From NCBI GenBank assembly GCA_963611755.1, contig CAVDTK010000008.1, forward strand, positions 1-31,778: a stretch of 31,778 nucleotides of DNA. The letters run 5' to 3'. A program made the position numbers and the translations under genes. This DNA is from Paratractidigestivibacter sp963611755. Lineage in GTDB: Bacteria > Actinomycetota > Coriobacteriia > Coriobacteriales > Atopobiaceae. The notes beneath the pieces were generated by a model that saw only the letters and a list, made by a program, of their open reading frames with translations, made no database searches and was not told the origin of the DNA. The stretch's first letter is position 1. The number at the start of each line of letters is the position of its first letter. Shown one piece after another: positions 27,401-31,778 of this stretch.

Positions 27401-28725
27401 TCTACGCCAAGTGGGCCAAGCTCGTGACCGTCACCTTTGACGCCGACGGCGGCAGGGCCGGCTGGGGCGACGAGAACGCGCTCGACCCGCGCACGGTCGA
27501 GGCCGGCGAGGCCATTGGCACCCTGCCGATCCCGACCAAGGACGGCTACAAGTTCATGGGCTGGTACCTGGGCGACGAGCAGATGAGCGCCTCCACGACG
27601 CTGGCCGGCGACGCCACGCTCACGGCCCGCTGGGGCGCCAACACCTACTTCGTGTACTACGTGGACGCCAGCAGCAACAGCCTTTACTCCGTGGGGACCG
27701 TCGTCTACGGCGAGAAGATCGAGCGCCCCGCCGACCCGGTGGAGCAGGCGCGTGACTTTGGCGGCTACTTCGCCGACCGCGAGCTCGCGCAGCCGTTCGA
27801 CTTCGACGGGGTGCCCTACGGCCCGGCCACTGTCTTCATGAAGTGGACCGCCAAGACGTATACCGTGACGTTCGATTCTGCGGGCGGCTCTGCGGTTGAG
27901 GCGCAGGTGGTTGAGCACGGCAAGACGGCCGCCAAGCCTGCCGATCCCGTGCTTGCCGGGTTCACCTTCGGGGGCTGGCTGTTGAACGGCGAGCCGTACG
28001 ACTTCTCGACCCCGGTCACCGGCGACCTTGAGCTGCAGGCCAGCTGGGCATCTTCCGGCGACCCGGCCGTGGCCGTCGTGGTCGAGTTCGATTCCGCAGG
28101 GGGCTCCGAGGTTGCGCCCCGCGTCATCCCGGCGGGCTCCGCCCTGGGCGAGCTGTCCGTCCCCGAGCGCGAGGGCTACGTGTTCGACGGCTGGTACGCG
28201 GCCGACGGCACCCAGGTGACTCCGGAGACCACCTTCAACGAGAGCGCGACGCTCACGGCCAGGTGGGTCGCCAAGACCTACAAGGTGACCTTCGAGGCCG
28301 GCGAGGGCGCGATCAACGTCCCCGCGGCCCAGGAGGTCGAGCACGGCAAGACGGTTGCCAAGCCCGCCGACCCTGTGCTCGACGGCTACACCTTCAGGGG
28401 TTGGCTGCTCGACGGCGAGGGGTATGACTTCTCCACCCCCGTTACCGGTGACCTGACCCTCGAGGCTTCCTGGGAGAAAGACGCAGAGCCCATCGAGCCC
28501 GACCAGCCCGTCACCCCGGTCGAGCCCGACCAGCCCGTGACGCCCAGCGAGACCCCGGCGACCCCCGATGCCCCCGCGACTCCCGCCGAGCCTAAGGTCG
28601 CGACCGAGTCGCCCGCCATCCCGGACGCCGGCGACGCCACCTCCAACGCCCCGGTGCTCGTCGCCCTGGCAGGAGCCGCGGCCGCCCTTCTCGGCACCCT
28701 GGGATTCAGGCGCCGCAAGGAGTAG
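18442..28725 (+). CDS. Giant repetitive cell-surface adhesin with InlB/Flg_new repeats and sortase anchor
   Basis: A 3427-residue surface protein, probably an adhesin. The signal peptide is about 1-39 (hydrophobic core LGVLLAASLLMAAVFVAVF). Residues about 50-720 look like a right-handed beta-helix, with 12 GGG motifs (GGGI, GGGV, GGGL) between 274 and 647 as in Pmp-type autotransporter repeats. A middle region (about 760-1450) includes a first divergent InlB-like unit (PANDVTLTAHY) and Ig-like parts. Residues 1459-3345 are 27 tandem InlB/Listeria-Bacteroides (Flg_new) repeats of about 70 residues, each with a GW near the middle and YAKW or LTAEW at the end. A Pro-rich linker with EPDQPVTP twice leads to the wall-sorting signal AIPDAGD, a hydrophobic helix and RRRKE. 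The ATG at 18442 has GAGGAG nine bases upstream. It is divergent from the lipase-like genes and ends at a strong terminator. The ligand is unknown. Confidence 0.88.
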   Translation: MNTSEPRRARFSKNLGVLLAASLLMAAVFVAVFPKKAQADTWIHGIAETHEYDENDRTDGLYTINNIGELNTYLNNHGTDPGHYLKVTLHLDLNMSGRESIVIPSGRKVIFELDGYVLNGSNCSNSAFTLRGGATLILRGDADISFRKEEDTRHVGYFDQTRSTGKLWKLGTNSSKEQATITGGLVTGFKNHVVATSANGGSVELRNVTLAGNSNTTPVYLHHADSRATMVNSAIKWNYNTVHAGGIEAEEADYIQNISITLDNSSITENVGGAGGGIGIWRAAKTTIKLQNGSKVSNNYSTGVGGGIALRTHTTKANSLRDDSAYSDTSAIELSGGSEISGNVAESDGGGVYARVNYQQEGTSVRGARKITLKDGSKISNNQSNGNGGGIFAEYDERTDYPQYPYMEVHLEKSSEISSNKAKVGGGIYMTGSAWQQVSATLGSHIDGNRATSGNGGGLYLDSRLVDVSLTSASTINNNKACRSGGGIAAKTIVTMSMDGRSEVNGNEAEEAEGGGMVVWSSGSLNLQMYNGSQVAGNRAHSRGGGLSLACSGTCFVGYDETSADNEDQDLTRGEVSYNAVLATDQATAGGGIYCGTNVTLRNLDVKYNSLDSTTSSGGGLYVENRTATLLNCSVTNNKTAGNNGGGIEVHSSGAASRAELGLVVVVENNTNGQGAASDLHIGEKSSNKSDVERDNNQLNNRIFECGNPRLSEGSRIGLQHWTGTDATKHAVSVRGWRVDAPASYFFADDPTWRAVKTSGNEIWLENEPTLYNVNVITNIDAEAKTTECAYTSTVTLNSKDYMAYDVKPDYYSVDGLDGVKTLTPDSNGNVSFTMPANDVTLTAHYTPCITGISVEVEDPNDYTDKGDVPVNVSKIVLKDSAGGETVLTDSAEIAKIVASATRSHIRNYTWGAMFGYDVLLNPNFAEVYGFTFVESKVTERSMQATWSNGNVYSPTGFCHVDVKEDGKIDVNMGASVGKQEFTVTTKYIDVNLDKEISEKSWKVAQGDEFNLDASLLLSQWVFTNWGDLPEGVTQDGSKITINPVKGNVELTIYYKPVVTKIEIKVPELHVGEKFPYRVSNFDIYDSSNTVSWSASSVNNYGEFTWTRLNYRGEEVGEDDTVKGDWTTYRLKIVTSEIAGEKWQRSITDTFTNSRNDIRITVNGQTRDVQCVTDADGTSTITVLLGAVDNQAFDKVVTAFPTVDVAHAAACKDKVAGKVSYLDKSGYLHDAAITWDFSQVDDTMTSGEFTVKGTFTDRNGDAHEVKQTFSLIDLYAPGASPDEAAYEGSSVDVSLYLDSSFDGEKDAQIWYCVKPDGETPSADDYQLYEGSFAVDKENGKSQVVFAYAKVGERVTSVSAQSYLFVERHNVTVVGGKATDGENNVITSALENSDVFITADEPGEGQSFEGWKIEPGEAGGDDAAGETAEAPEIEDPSSAETSFYMGSSDVTVTAVFSTARYAVSFDAQGGSEVVTQQVEHGKTAVRPEDPTREGFAFEGWYADAACTTAYDFSAPVKADTTVYAKWKGLVTVSFDAAGGSAVENRVVAEGSALGGLPTTERTGYLFTGWYNGETRVTSSTVVDAAVTLTAHWKPISLEVRYVDGYNTLSSSFVEYDQVIKAAAAPAKVGHTFVGWFNDRDCTQAHDFSQPVRGMLVLYGRWDVNEYTVSFDVQGGSGVAAQTVAYGSAAEKPATEPVRAGYAFKGWYADADCIAEYNFVAAVTGDTTVYAKWVKLVTVSFDAAGGSEVAARTVEQGSALGTLPASEKANYIFCGWKDQDGAYVSASTVFDKDAVLTAEWGRDVHFIQFLDSDGETVLDFGRAAEGEKLARPEDPVREGYEFDGWYTSTDFSQKYDFENTEVHSDFDLYAKWSVATNTVSFDSQGGSAVATRIIAYGDTLVAPNEPTWAGHTFDGWYTDRDCTAAYNFDAPVKSSFTLYAKWTELVTVTFNAAGGSAVDPVTLAKGSAIGALPSTSLEGHYLEGWFDADGKQVTVQTTFDQDAELTARWAPEPMIVGFMDGDDCYDVAIVDYGNKVEKPADPTKVGYTFAGWFSNKACTIAYNFDKAVTSDFDVYAKWTLNKYAVTFSAGEDATNVPAAQTVEHGDKATKPATDPVRSGYVFKGWYADADCTTEFDFDAAVTGETTVYAKWVELVTITFDTDGGSEVAARTIEAGSALGELPVTQKANYVFCGWKDQDGTYVSAFTTFDKSAVLTADWGQEVYRVQYLDSDGEKILDFGRAAEGEKLVRPEDPTREGYTFDGWYTKDGEKYNFDAPVYSDFDLYAKWNINKYAVSFDTQGGSAVDAQTVEHGSAAVAPATDPTREGYAFKGWYADAACTEAYDFTAAVTGNVTVYAKWAKLVTITFDAAGGTAVDARTIETGAALGELPATSRDDYYFAGWRTQDGTLVSASTVFTKDATLTAEWGRDTFYVQFVDSDGETVLDFCRVAYGAVLTRPADPVREGYTFDGWYTGTDYSVKYGFDQPVGFDFELFAKWTKKTYTVTFSAAGAANVPAAQTVEHGDAATKPATAPTLDGLVFKGWLLGGKEYDFSTPVTGDITLEASWSASGDPATSCAIVFDAAGGTAVDARVIASGSALGSLPTTSREGYTFAGWYLGDEQITAGRVFTQSATLTAKWVANTYPVYFTDDGALLFSASAEYGTAVAEPAEAPAKTGRVFAGWYADKALTQVYDFSAPVTDTLTLYAKWETARYAVTFSAGEGATNVPAAQEVEHGEKAQKPAAEPERDGYVFKGWYADAACAVEFDFDAAVTGNMTAYAKWAKLVTITFDADGGTAVEPRVIEAGTALGELPVTKAENYVFLGWCDENDRYISASTVFDKDTTLTAEWGQDYFRVQFFDSDGKTVLDFGRVREGETLVCPDAPVREGYEFDGWRTVDGKEYDFENTPVHSDFDLYATWSEKTYRVTFSAGKDAAAATGMPADQTVKHSGMVAKPESDPACEGYAFKGWYADEACTVAFNFSQAVKADTTVYAKWAKLVTVTFDADGGRAGWGDENALDPRTVEAGEAIGTLPIPTKDGYKFMGWYLGDEQMSASTTLAGDATLTARWGANTYFVYYVDASSNSLYSVGTVVYGEKIERPADPVEQARDFGGYFADRELAQPFDFDGVPYGPATVFMKWTAKTYTVTFDSAGGSAVEAQVVEHGKTAAKPADPVLAGFTFGGWLLNGEPYDFSTPVTGDLELQASWASSGDPAVAVVVEFDSAGGSEVAPRVIPAGSALGELSVPEREGYVFDGWYAADGTQVTPETTFNESATLTARWVAKTYKVTFEAGEGAINVPAAQEVEHGKTVAKPADPVLDGYTFRGWLLDGEGYDFSTPVTGDLTLEASWEKDAEPIEPDQPVTPVEPDQPVTPSETPATPDAPATPAEPKVATESPAIPDAGDATSNAPVLVALAGAAAALLGTLGFRRRKE
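19261..20382 (+). repeat. GGG-motif beta-helix repeats in the adhesin
   Basis: Twelve units, each with a GGCGGCGG-type core encoding GGG plus a hydrophobic residue, often preceded by a short N-x-A or S-x-N motif and spaced about 20-60 residues apart. Examples are AGGGIGIW, NGGGIFAE, VGGGIYMT and RGGGLSLA. The pattern fits turns of a solenoid. Confidence 0.75.
22816..28479 (+). repeat. 27 tandem InlB-type repeats arranged as nine three-module blocks
   Basis: The repeats cycle through three kinds. Kind A opens like YAVSFDxQGG and ends VYAKW. Kind B opens LVTVSFDAAGG, has SALGxLP, and ends LTAEW. Kind C opens like VQFLDSDGETVLDFG and ends DLYAKW. Blocks begin at 22816, 23428, 24058, 24676, 25303, 25930, 26563, 27193 and 27853, giving lengths of 612-660 bp. 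The first eight blocks are A-B-C and the last is A-B-A. Codons for YAKW are nearly always TACGCCAAGTGG, so identity is high at the DNA level too. Confidence 0.85.
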
Positions 28726-28743
28726 CGCGAACCACATAAACGC

Positions 28744-28780
28744 GAAAAGCGGGCAGGGAATGGCCCCCTGCCCGCTTTTC
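28744..28780 (+). terminator. Strong intrinsic terminator of the adhesin gene
   Basis: A perfect 15-bp stem pairs GAAAAGCGGGCAGGG (28744-28758) with CCCTGCCCGCTTTTC (28766-28780) around the loop AATGGCC, with GTTT following. It starts 18 bases after the stop codon. The A/T tails on both sides would let it work in both directions. Confidence 0.9.
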
Positions 28781-28792
28781 GTTTGCCGCGAC

Positions 28793-29024
28793 TGCGAGGT
28801 TTTTCGATAAGTGTATGTTCCGCCGTTTGCCGTGCGAGCTTTTTCGATATGTGTATGCTCATTTTTGGCCTGAGAGACGATTTTCCCCGAACTGGTTAAT
28901 CAATTGATGCGCCCAACTGGGCTTTTGCGAAAGCGTCTCTCGTCGCAACCCAAATCGAGCATACACATATCGAAAAAACTCGCAGCGAAGAGGCCTCAAC
29001 ATACACTTATCGAAAAACCTCGCA
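28793..29024. repeat. Nested inverted repeat built from four copies of a 28-bp motif
   Basis: The motif reads TGCGAG, one variable base, TTTTTCGATA, one variable base, GTGTATG, then three partly variable bases. It occurs twice forward (28793-28820, 28833-28860) and twice inverted (28957-28984, 28997-29024), with 12-bp spacers in both arms and a 96-bp centre. Outer copies match each other at 27 of 28 bases and inner copies at 27 of 28, but outer and inner copies differ at three positions. The centre carries GAGAGACG (28872-28879) facing CGTCTCTC (28934-28941) and a palindrome ATCAATTGAT (28899-28908). No coding capacity is seen. Confidence 0.85.
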
Positions 29025-29131
29025 AGCGGGATCGCGGCACCGTCGGTATCAAAATGAACCGATCTTTGTGGGCTCAAGCCCCCTCGCTTCCTAGAATGCG
29101 CCGTTGTTTGTAGGTTTTTCCTAAGCCGGCT

Positions 29132-29151
29132 CGATCTTTGTACAAACATCG
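29132..29151. promoter_or_regulatory. Imperfect 20-bp palindrome
   Basis: CGATCTTTG joined to TACAAACATCG is self-complementary except for one symmetric base pair. A similar half (CGATCTTTGT) occurs at 29060-29069. It could be an operator or a small hairpin. No gene starts nearby, which weakens an operator reading. Confidence 0.35.
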
Positions 29152-29200
29152 GCCTGCTTTGGGGGGTGCCCGCGCTGGCGGGAAGTGCCGCCTCCGACCC

Positions 29201-29224
29201 GCTGGCCCGCTGGCCCGCTGGCCC
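29201..29224. repeat. Three tandem copies of GCTGGCCC
   Basis: Exact 8-bp units at 29201, 29209 and 29217 in a GC-rich non-coding stretch. Probably slippage-prone simple repeat. Confidence 0.8.
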
Positions 29225-29243
29225 GCCGCCCCGACACAAAGAG

Positions 29244-29283
29244 AAGCACCTGGCATCTGGGAAGAGGAGGATGCCGGGTGCTT
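29244..29283 (-). terminator. Intrinsic terminator of the symporter gene
   Basis: A 14-bp stem with a single G-U-type mismatch pairs 29244-29257 (AAGCACCTGGCATC) with 29270-29283 (GATGCCGGGTGCTT). Read on the minus strand it is followed by CTCTTTGTG. It lies 74 bases beyond the symporter stop codon. Confidence 0.75.
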
Positions 29284-29357
29284 CTATGGGGTATCGCCGC
29301 AGATAAAGGGGGGAGGAACCTTTGGCGATAGGGGAGAGGTACGTTCGCCCGCGGGCC

Positions 29358-30872
29358 TTACTTCGCGGCCTCGGCCTCCGCCGCGCCGCCGTTGCCCTCG
29401 TGGCGCTCCTTGAGCGCGGCCTGCTCGGCCGGGAGGTTCTTCTCGACGGTGAACGACAGCAGCAGGATGCCGCACAGGGCAAAGGCCACGGTCTCGACCA
29501 GGATGTAGCTCACCGAGATGGCGCCCTGCGTGACGGCCGTCTGGGCCATGGTGCCAAGCGTGATGTCGGCGGACTGGTTGTAGCCCACGGCGCCCAGGAC
29601 GCCGGAGAAGATCGAGTTGCAGATCGGCGTCGCCGCGACCATGATCGAGCTGTAGATCGACATGGTCAGGCCATCGGTGCGCAGGCCGCTCTTGAACTCG
29701 ACGTGGTCGATGACGTCGGCGAGCATGGCCAGGATCATGTAACCGATAGGCGCGGAGCCCAGGCACTTGAGCGCGATACCCACGCCCACGGGCACGATGG
29801 AGCCGTTGCCCAGGAAGGCGATGACGCCGCCCACGACGCCCACGACCATGCCGGCGATGCACACGCGCTGCTTGCCGAACTTGTTGCACAGCGGGATGAC
29901 GAACAGGATCGCCGCGGCCATGGGCAGCGCGCCCAGGATGCTCAGCAGCGACTGCGAGGCGCCCCACGCGTCGGCCGTGCCAAAGAAGGTGTTGTCCAGG
30001 ACCCACTTGCAGAAGTACGTCATCGAGCCGTTCTTGATGGCGCCGCTCCACTGGTAAAGCATGTAGACGAGAATGACGATCCACCACTGGCGCTCGTGCA
30101 CGACGGCGGAGAGCTGCGCGCCCAAGGACGGCGCGCCGGCGGTCTTCTCGGCGGCGTTGTCAGAGGACGCGGCGGCAAAGACCTCCTCGGTGATGCGCTC
30201 GCGGGTGAAGCGATACTGCAGGTAGACGGTGAGGGCGGTGAGAAGCGCCACGACGGCCATGGCCAGAAGCCACAGGTTCTGGTCCTCCTTGAGCGCAAAC
30301 GAGACGAGCATCGGGAAGATCATCGTGCCGGTGCCCATGACGCCAAAGCCCGCGATGTTGGTGAGAGACGCCAGCATGCCGCGCTTCTCGGTGTCGCGCG
30401 TGGACACGGCGACCAGCGTGGAGTTGGCCGTGTTGTAGATGGGGTAGGCCACCGCGTAGTAAAGGTTGTAGGCGATGGCGATCCACACCATGCGCGCCGC
30501 GCCCTCGAAGGGCACGAAGAACATGAGGATCGTCGAGACGGAAAGCGTGAGGGTCGAAAGCAGGATCCACGGGCGCGCCTTGCCGGCCAGGCAGTGCGTG
30601 CGCTCGATGAGCTGGCCCACCACAAGGTTCGCCGCCACGATGAGGATCGTCGAGAAGAGCTGCAGCGCGGTCAGGAACGAAAGGTCGAGCTTCAAGACGT
30701 CGGTCAGGTAGTTCTGGAGCTGGCTCGTGAAGATGCCCGAGGCCAGAAGGCTGCCGAAGGGGCCGAGAAGGTAGCCGAAGAGCATCTCCGGGGTGGTCAC
30801 GCGATCCTTCTTGGTGATGGAAGAGGTCAGCGGACTCTCCCAGAACGCGTTGTTATCTGTGCTTTTGCTCAC
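29358..30872 (-). CDS. GPH-family (MFS) sugar:cation symporter
   Basis: A 504-residue integral membrane protein with about 12 hydrophobic helices, the usual size for glycoside-pentoside-hexuronide:cation symporters. The family's loop motif after helix 2 is seen as LIERTHCLAGKARPW (GKARPW at 97-102). It follows an N-terminal stretch, MLFGYLLGPFGSLLASG, that matches the first helix of the family, and YAVAYPIYNTANSTL is also typical. A hydrophilic central loop (about 213-240) joins the two halves. It probably imports a di- or oligosaccharide or glycoside with Na+ or H+. The start is GTG, fixed by AAAGGAGA seven bases upstream. The substrate might feed the GH78/GH2 enzymes about 20 kb away, but that is inference. 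It is a single-gene unit with its own terminator. Confidence 0.88.
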   Translation of the reverse strand: MSKSTDNNAFWESPLTSSITKKDRVTTPEMLFGYLLGPFGSLLASGIFTSQLQNYLTDVLKLDLSFLTALQLFSTILIVAANLVVGQLIERTHCLAGKARPWILLSTLTLSVSTILMFFVPFEGAARMVWIAIAYNLYYAVAYPIYNTANSTLVAVSTRDTEKRGMLASLTNIAGFGVMGTGTMIFPMLVSFALKEDQNLWLLAMAVVALLTALTVYLQYRFTRERITEEVFAAASSDNAAEKTAGAPSLGAQLSAVVHERQWWIVILVYMLYQWSGAIKNGSMTYFCKWVLDNTFFGTADAWGASQSLLSILGALPMAAAILFVIPLCNKFGKQRVCIAGMVVGVVGGVIAFLGNGSIVPVGVGIALKCLGSAPIGYMILAMLADVIDHVEFKSGLRTDGLTMSIYSSIMVAATPICNSIFSGVLGAVGYNQSADITLGTMAQTAVTQGAISVSYILVETVAFALCGILLLSFTVEKNLPAEQAALKERHEGNGGAAEAEAAK

Positions 30873-30877
30873 AGGTA

Positions 30878-30885
30878 TCTCCTTT
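30878..30885 (-). promoter_or_regulatory. Ribosome binding site deciding the GTG start of the symporter
   Basis: AAAGGAGA on the minus strand, well spaced from the GTG at 30872. There is no in-frame ATG nearby with a comparable site. Confidence 0.75.
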
Positions 30886-31163
30886 CGATGCGAGGTGTCC
30901 CAGGGGCGCGAGGCCCCTGAGTGTCTAATATTGCGATTCCCTGTATTGAAAAGTATTACCGAAGAATCGGGAATGTTTGAAAAAGAATTGCGAACGGTGG
31001 GTTTTTACCGCCGAAGTGACCGTCGGCGGCCGCTTGTTGCCGCGGGCATCAAGAAATCTAAGTGCCTCCTATGAGATTTTTTCAATCGGCATGGTATAAG
31101 TCGAACGCGGTGGGTATTATCCATACCGTTGGACAGAGCGCCCGGTGTCCCCGGGCGCATTAC

Positions 31164-31171
31164 AAAGGAGG
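31164..31171 (+). promoter_or_regulatory. Ribosome binding site of groES
   Basis: A near-perfect AAAGGAGG six bases before the ATG at 31178. It decides this start over an in-frame GTG at 31145. Confidence 0.9.
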
Positions 31172-31177
31172 AAAACC

Positions 31178-31468
31178 ATGACTTTGAAGCCTCTCGGCGA
31201 TCGCGTTCTCGTTAAGCCCGCTCCCAAGGAGGAGAAGACCTCTTCTGGCCTCTACATCTCCAGCGGCGCGCAGGAGAAGCCCCAGCGCGGCGAGGTCGTG
31301 GCCGTGGGCGCCGGCAAGCTCAACGACAAGGGCGAGCGCGTGGCCATCGACGTCAAGGTGGGCGACCAGGTCTACTACGGCAAGTTCGGCGGCAACGAGG
31401 TCAAGGTCGACGGCGAGGACTTCCTGCTCCTTCGCGCGGACGACATCTACGCCATCATCGAGGAGTAG
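31178..31468 (+). CDS. groES: Co-chaperonin GroES
   Basis: A 96-residue 10-kDa chaperonin, the lid of the GroEL folding chamber, acting in the cytoplasm. It begins MTLKPLGDRVLVKP, as nearly all GroES proteins do. It has the mobile-loop region that contacts GroEL (about 17-34, EKTSSGLYISSGAQEKPQ), the core strands GEVVAVGAG and KVGDQVYYGKFGG, and ends in LLLRADDIYAIIEE. The length is normal for the family. It lies 130 bases upstream of groEL in the same direction, the usual groESL order. No CIRCE box is seen upstream, so control may differ from the HrcA type, or the site may be diverged. Confidence 0.97.
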   Translation: MTLKPLGDRVLVKPAPKEEKTSSGLYISSGAQEKPQRGEVVAVGAGKLNDKGERVAIDVKVGDQVYYGKFGGNEVKVDGEDFLLLRADDIYAIIEE

Positions 31469-31470
31469 CG

Positions 31471-31577
31471 GCCCTTTCGGGCTTCTCGCCATCTTCTTGC
31501 CGCAAGGCAGCGGCCTTGCACCCCGTGCCTGTTGGCACACCGTAAACCCCGACGCGGATCGGCGACTCCTCCGCGTC
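31471..31577 (+). promoter_or_regulatory. Row of hairpins in the groES-groEL spacer
   Basis: Four stems follow each other. GCCC-TTTC-GGGC (31471-31482) is followed by TTCT. GCAAGGC-AGCG-GCCTTGC spans 31502-31519. GTGCC-TGTT-GGCAC spans 31525-31538. GACGCGG pairs with CCGCGTC across 13 bases (31551-31577), ending three bases before the groEL ribosome binding site. The first could be a weak terminator; the others could stabilise or process the groEL message. Confidence 0.55.
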
Positions 31578-31598
31578 ACCAGAAAGGACTAATCAAAA

Positions 31599-31778
31599 AT
31601 GGCTAAGGACATTTACTTCGGCACCGACGCACGCGCCAAGCTCGCCAAGGGCGTCAACACCCTGGCCGACGCCGTCACCACCACCATGGGCCCCAAGGGC
31701 CGCTACGTCGCCCTGCAGCGCAGCTACGGCGCCCCCACCATCACCAACGACGGCGTCTCCGTCGCCAAGGAGATCGAG
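31599..31778 (+). CDS. groEL: Chaperonin GroEL (N-terminal 60 residues, cut by window end)
   Basis: The first 60 codons of the 60-kDa chaperonin, which folds proteins in an ATP-driven double ring. MAKDIYFGTDARAKLAKGVNTLADAV is followed by the nucleotide-binding MGPKGR motif and by GAPTITNDGVSVAKEIE, both highly conserved. ATG at 31599 with AGAAAGGA ten bases upstream. It follows groES and is probably in the same operon. The reading frame is open to the window edge, with no sign of damage. Confidence 0.97.
   Translation, partial: MAKDIYFGTDARAKLAKGVNTLADAVTTTMGPKGRYVALQRSYGAPTITNDGVSVAKEIE

Larger units (their letters stand above)
28726..29357. other. 632-bp convergent intergenic region
   Basis: No gene is supported here. 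In order it holds the adhesin terminator (28744-28780), a nested inverted repeat (28793-29024), an imperfect palindrome (29132-29151), three copies of GCTGGCCC (29201-29224), and the terminator of the leftward symporter gene (29244-29283). Between that terminator and the symporter stop, TATCGCC and GGCGATA can form a further stem enclosing AAAGG and CCTTT. Confidence 0.7.
30873..31177. other. 305-bp divergent region between the symporter and groES
   Basis: No gene is seen. Hairpins occur at 30901-30919 (CAGGGGC/GCCCCTG, in the symporter leader) and 31008-31029 (CCGCCGA/TCGGCGG). A short inverted repeat GGTAT-N5-ATACC lies at 31113-31127, 50 bases before the groES start. A possible groES -10 is TATAAG (31095-31100) with no good -35. 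The heat-shock CIRCE element (TTAGCACTC-N9-GAGTGCTAA) is not present. Confidence 0.6.

Noticed and set aside
22816..28479. Assembly duplication as the cause of the adhesin repeats
   Set aside because: Units differ from one another by many amino-acid changes while keeping frame and key residues, as expected for real protein repeats.
28904..29113. Small open frames across the nested inverted repeat
   Set aside because: They arise from the repeat arms, lack ribosome binding sites and have no coding bias.
30793..31074. A 93-codon plus-strand open frame overlapping the symporter start
   Set aside because: Half of it is antisense to the symporter; it has no ribosome binding site and no recognisable features.
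31145..31177. An upstream GTG start for groES
   Set aside because: The ATG at 31178 has a near-perfect ribosome binding site and gives the standard GroES N-terminus.
1..31778. tRNA or rRNA genes
   Set aside because: No cloverleaf with a TTCGA-type arm and CCA-compatible acceptor, and no rRNA-like stretch, was seen in the non-coding regions.

Overview
This is a high-GC window with one internal assembly gap. The gene content points to a gut-type actinobacterium of the class Coriobacteriia, with a Collinsella/Olsenella-like genus most plausible. That rests on strong GC bias at third codon positions, Gly/Ala/Asp-rich proteins, a circularly permuted family 3 glycosidase, Tat-exported surface proteins with TPxTGD tails, and a groES-groEL pair next to a sugar symporter. 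The genus is inference; no 16S or other marker gene is present.

Layout. (1) 1-110 is the 3' end of an unidentified gene. It is followed by a 402-bp intergenic stretch with a hairpin, a degenerate tandem repeat and a structured leader. (2) 513-4069 is a two-gene unit: a membrane-anchored, domain-permuted GH3 glycosidase overlapping by one base a small four-helix membrane protein. (3) 4198-9192 is a second two-gene unit: a cytoplasmic GH78 alpha-L-rhamnosidase and a GH2 beta-glycosidase that runs into a 725-N gap (9193-9917). A terminator-like hairpin stands 14 bases before the GH78 start codon, so the unit may be controlled by conditional termination. (4) 9918-18289, minus strand, holds three secreted-protein genes read leftward: two paralogous Tat-exported lipase-like proteins with acidic segments and TPxTG sorting tails, then a Sec-exported protein with His and Asn-Cys motifs and a repetitive Lys/Asp/Glu tail cut by the gap. 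(5) 18442-28725, divergent from those, is a giant 3427-residue surface adhesin. It has a GGG-rich beta-helix-like front, a middle region, 27 InlB/Flg_new-type repeats organised as nine three-module blocks, and an IPDAG-type wall anchor. (6) 28726-29357 is a convergent intergenic region with terminators for both sides and a striking 232-bp nested inverted repeat. (7) 29358-30872, minus strand, is a GPH-family sugar:cation symporter. (8) 31178 to the end is groES and the first 60 codons of groEL, separated by a hairpin-rich spacer.

How the parts may work together (inference): the GH3, GH78, GH2 and GPH genes look like a glycan or plant-glycoside use locus, in which a surface GH3 and a symporter feed cytoplasmic rhamnosidase and beta-glycosidase. 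The 18 kb of surface proteins looks like a host- or mucus-facing adhesion and hydrolysis locus. The features most deserving a second look are the nested inverted repeat, the ABC higher-order repeat in the adhesin, the duplicated Tat lipases with a shared upstream element, and the terminator-like leader before GH78.
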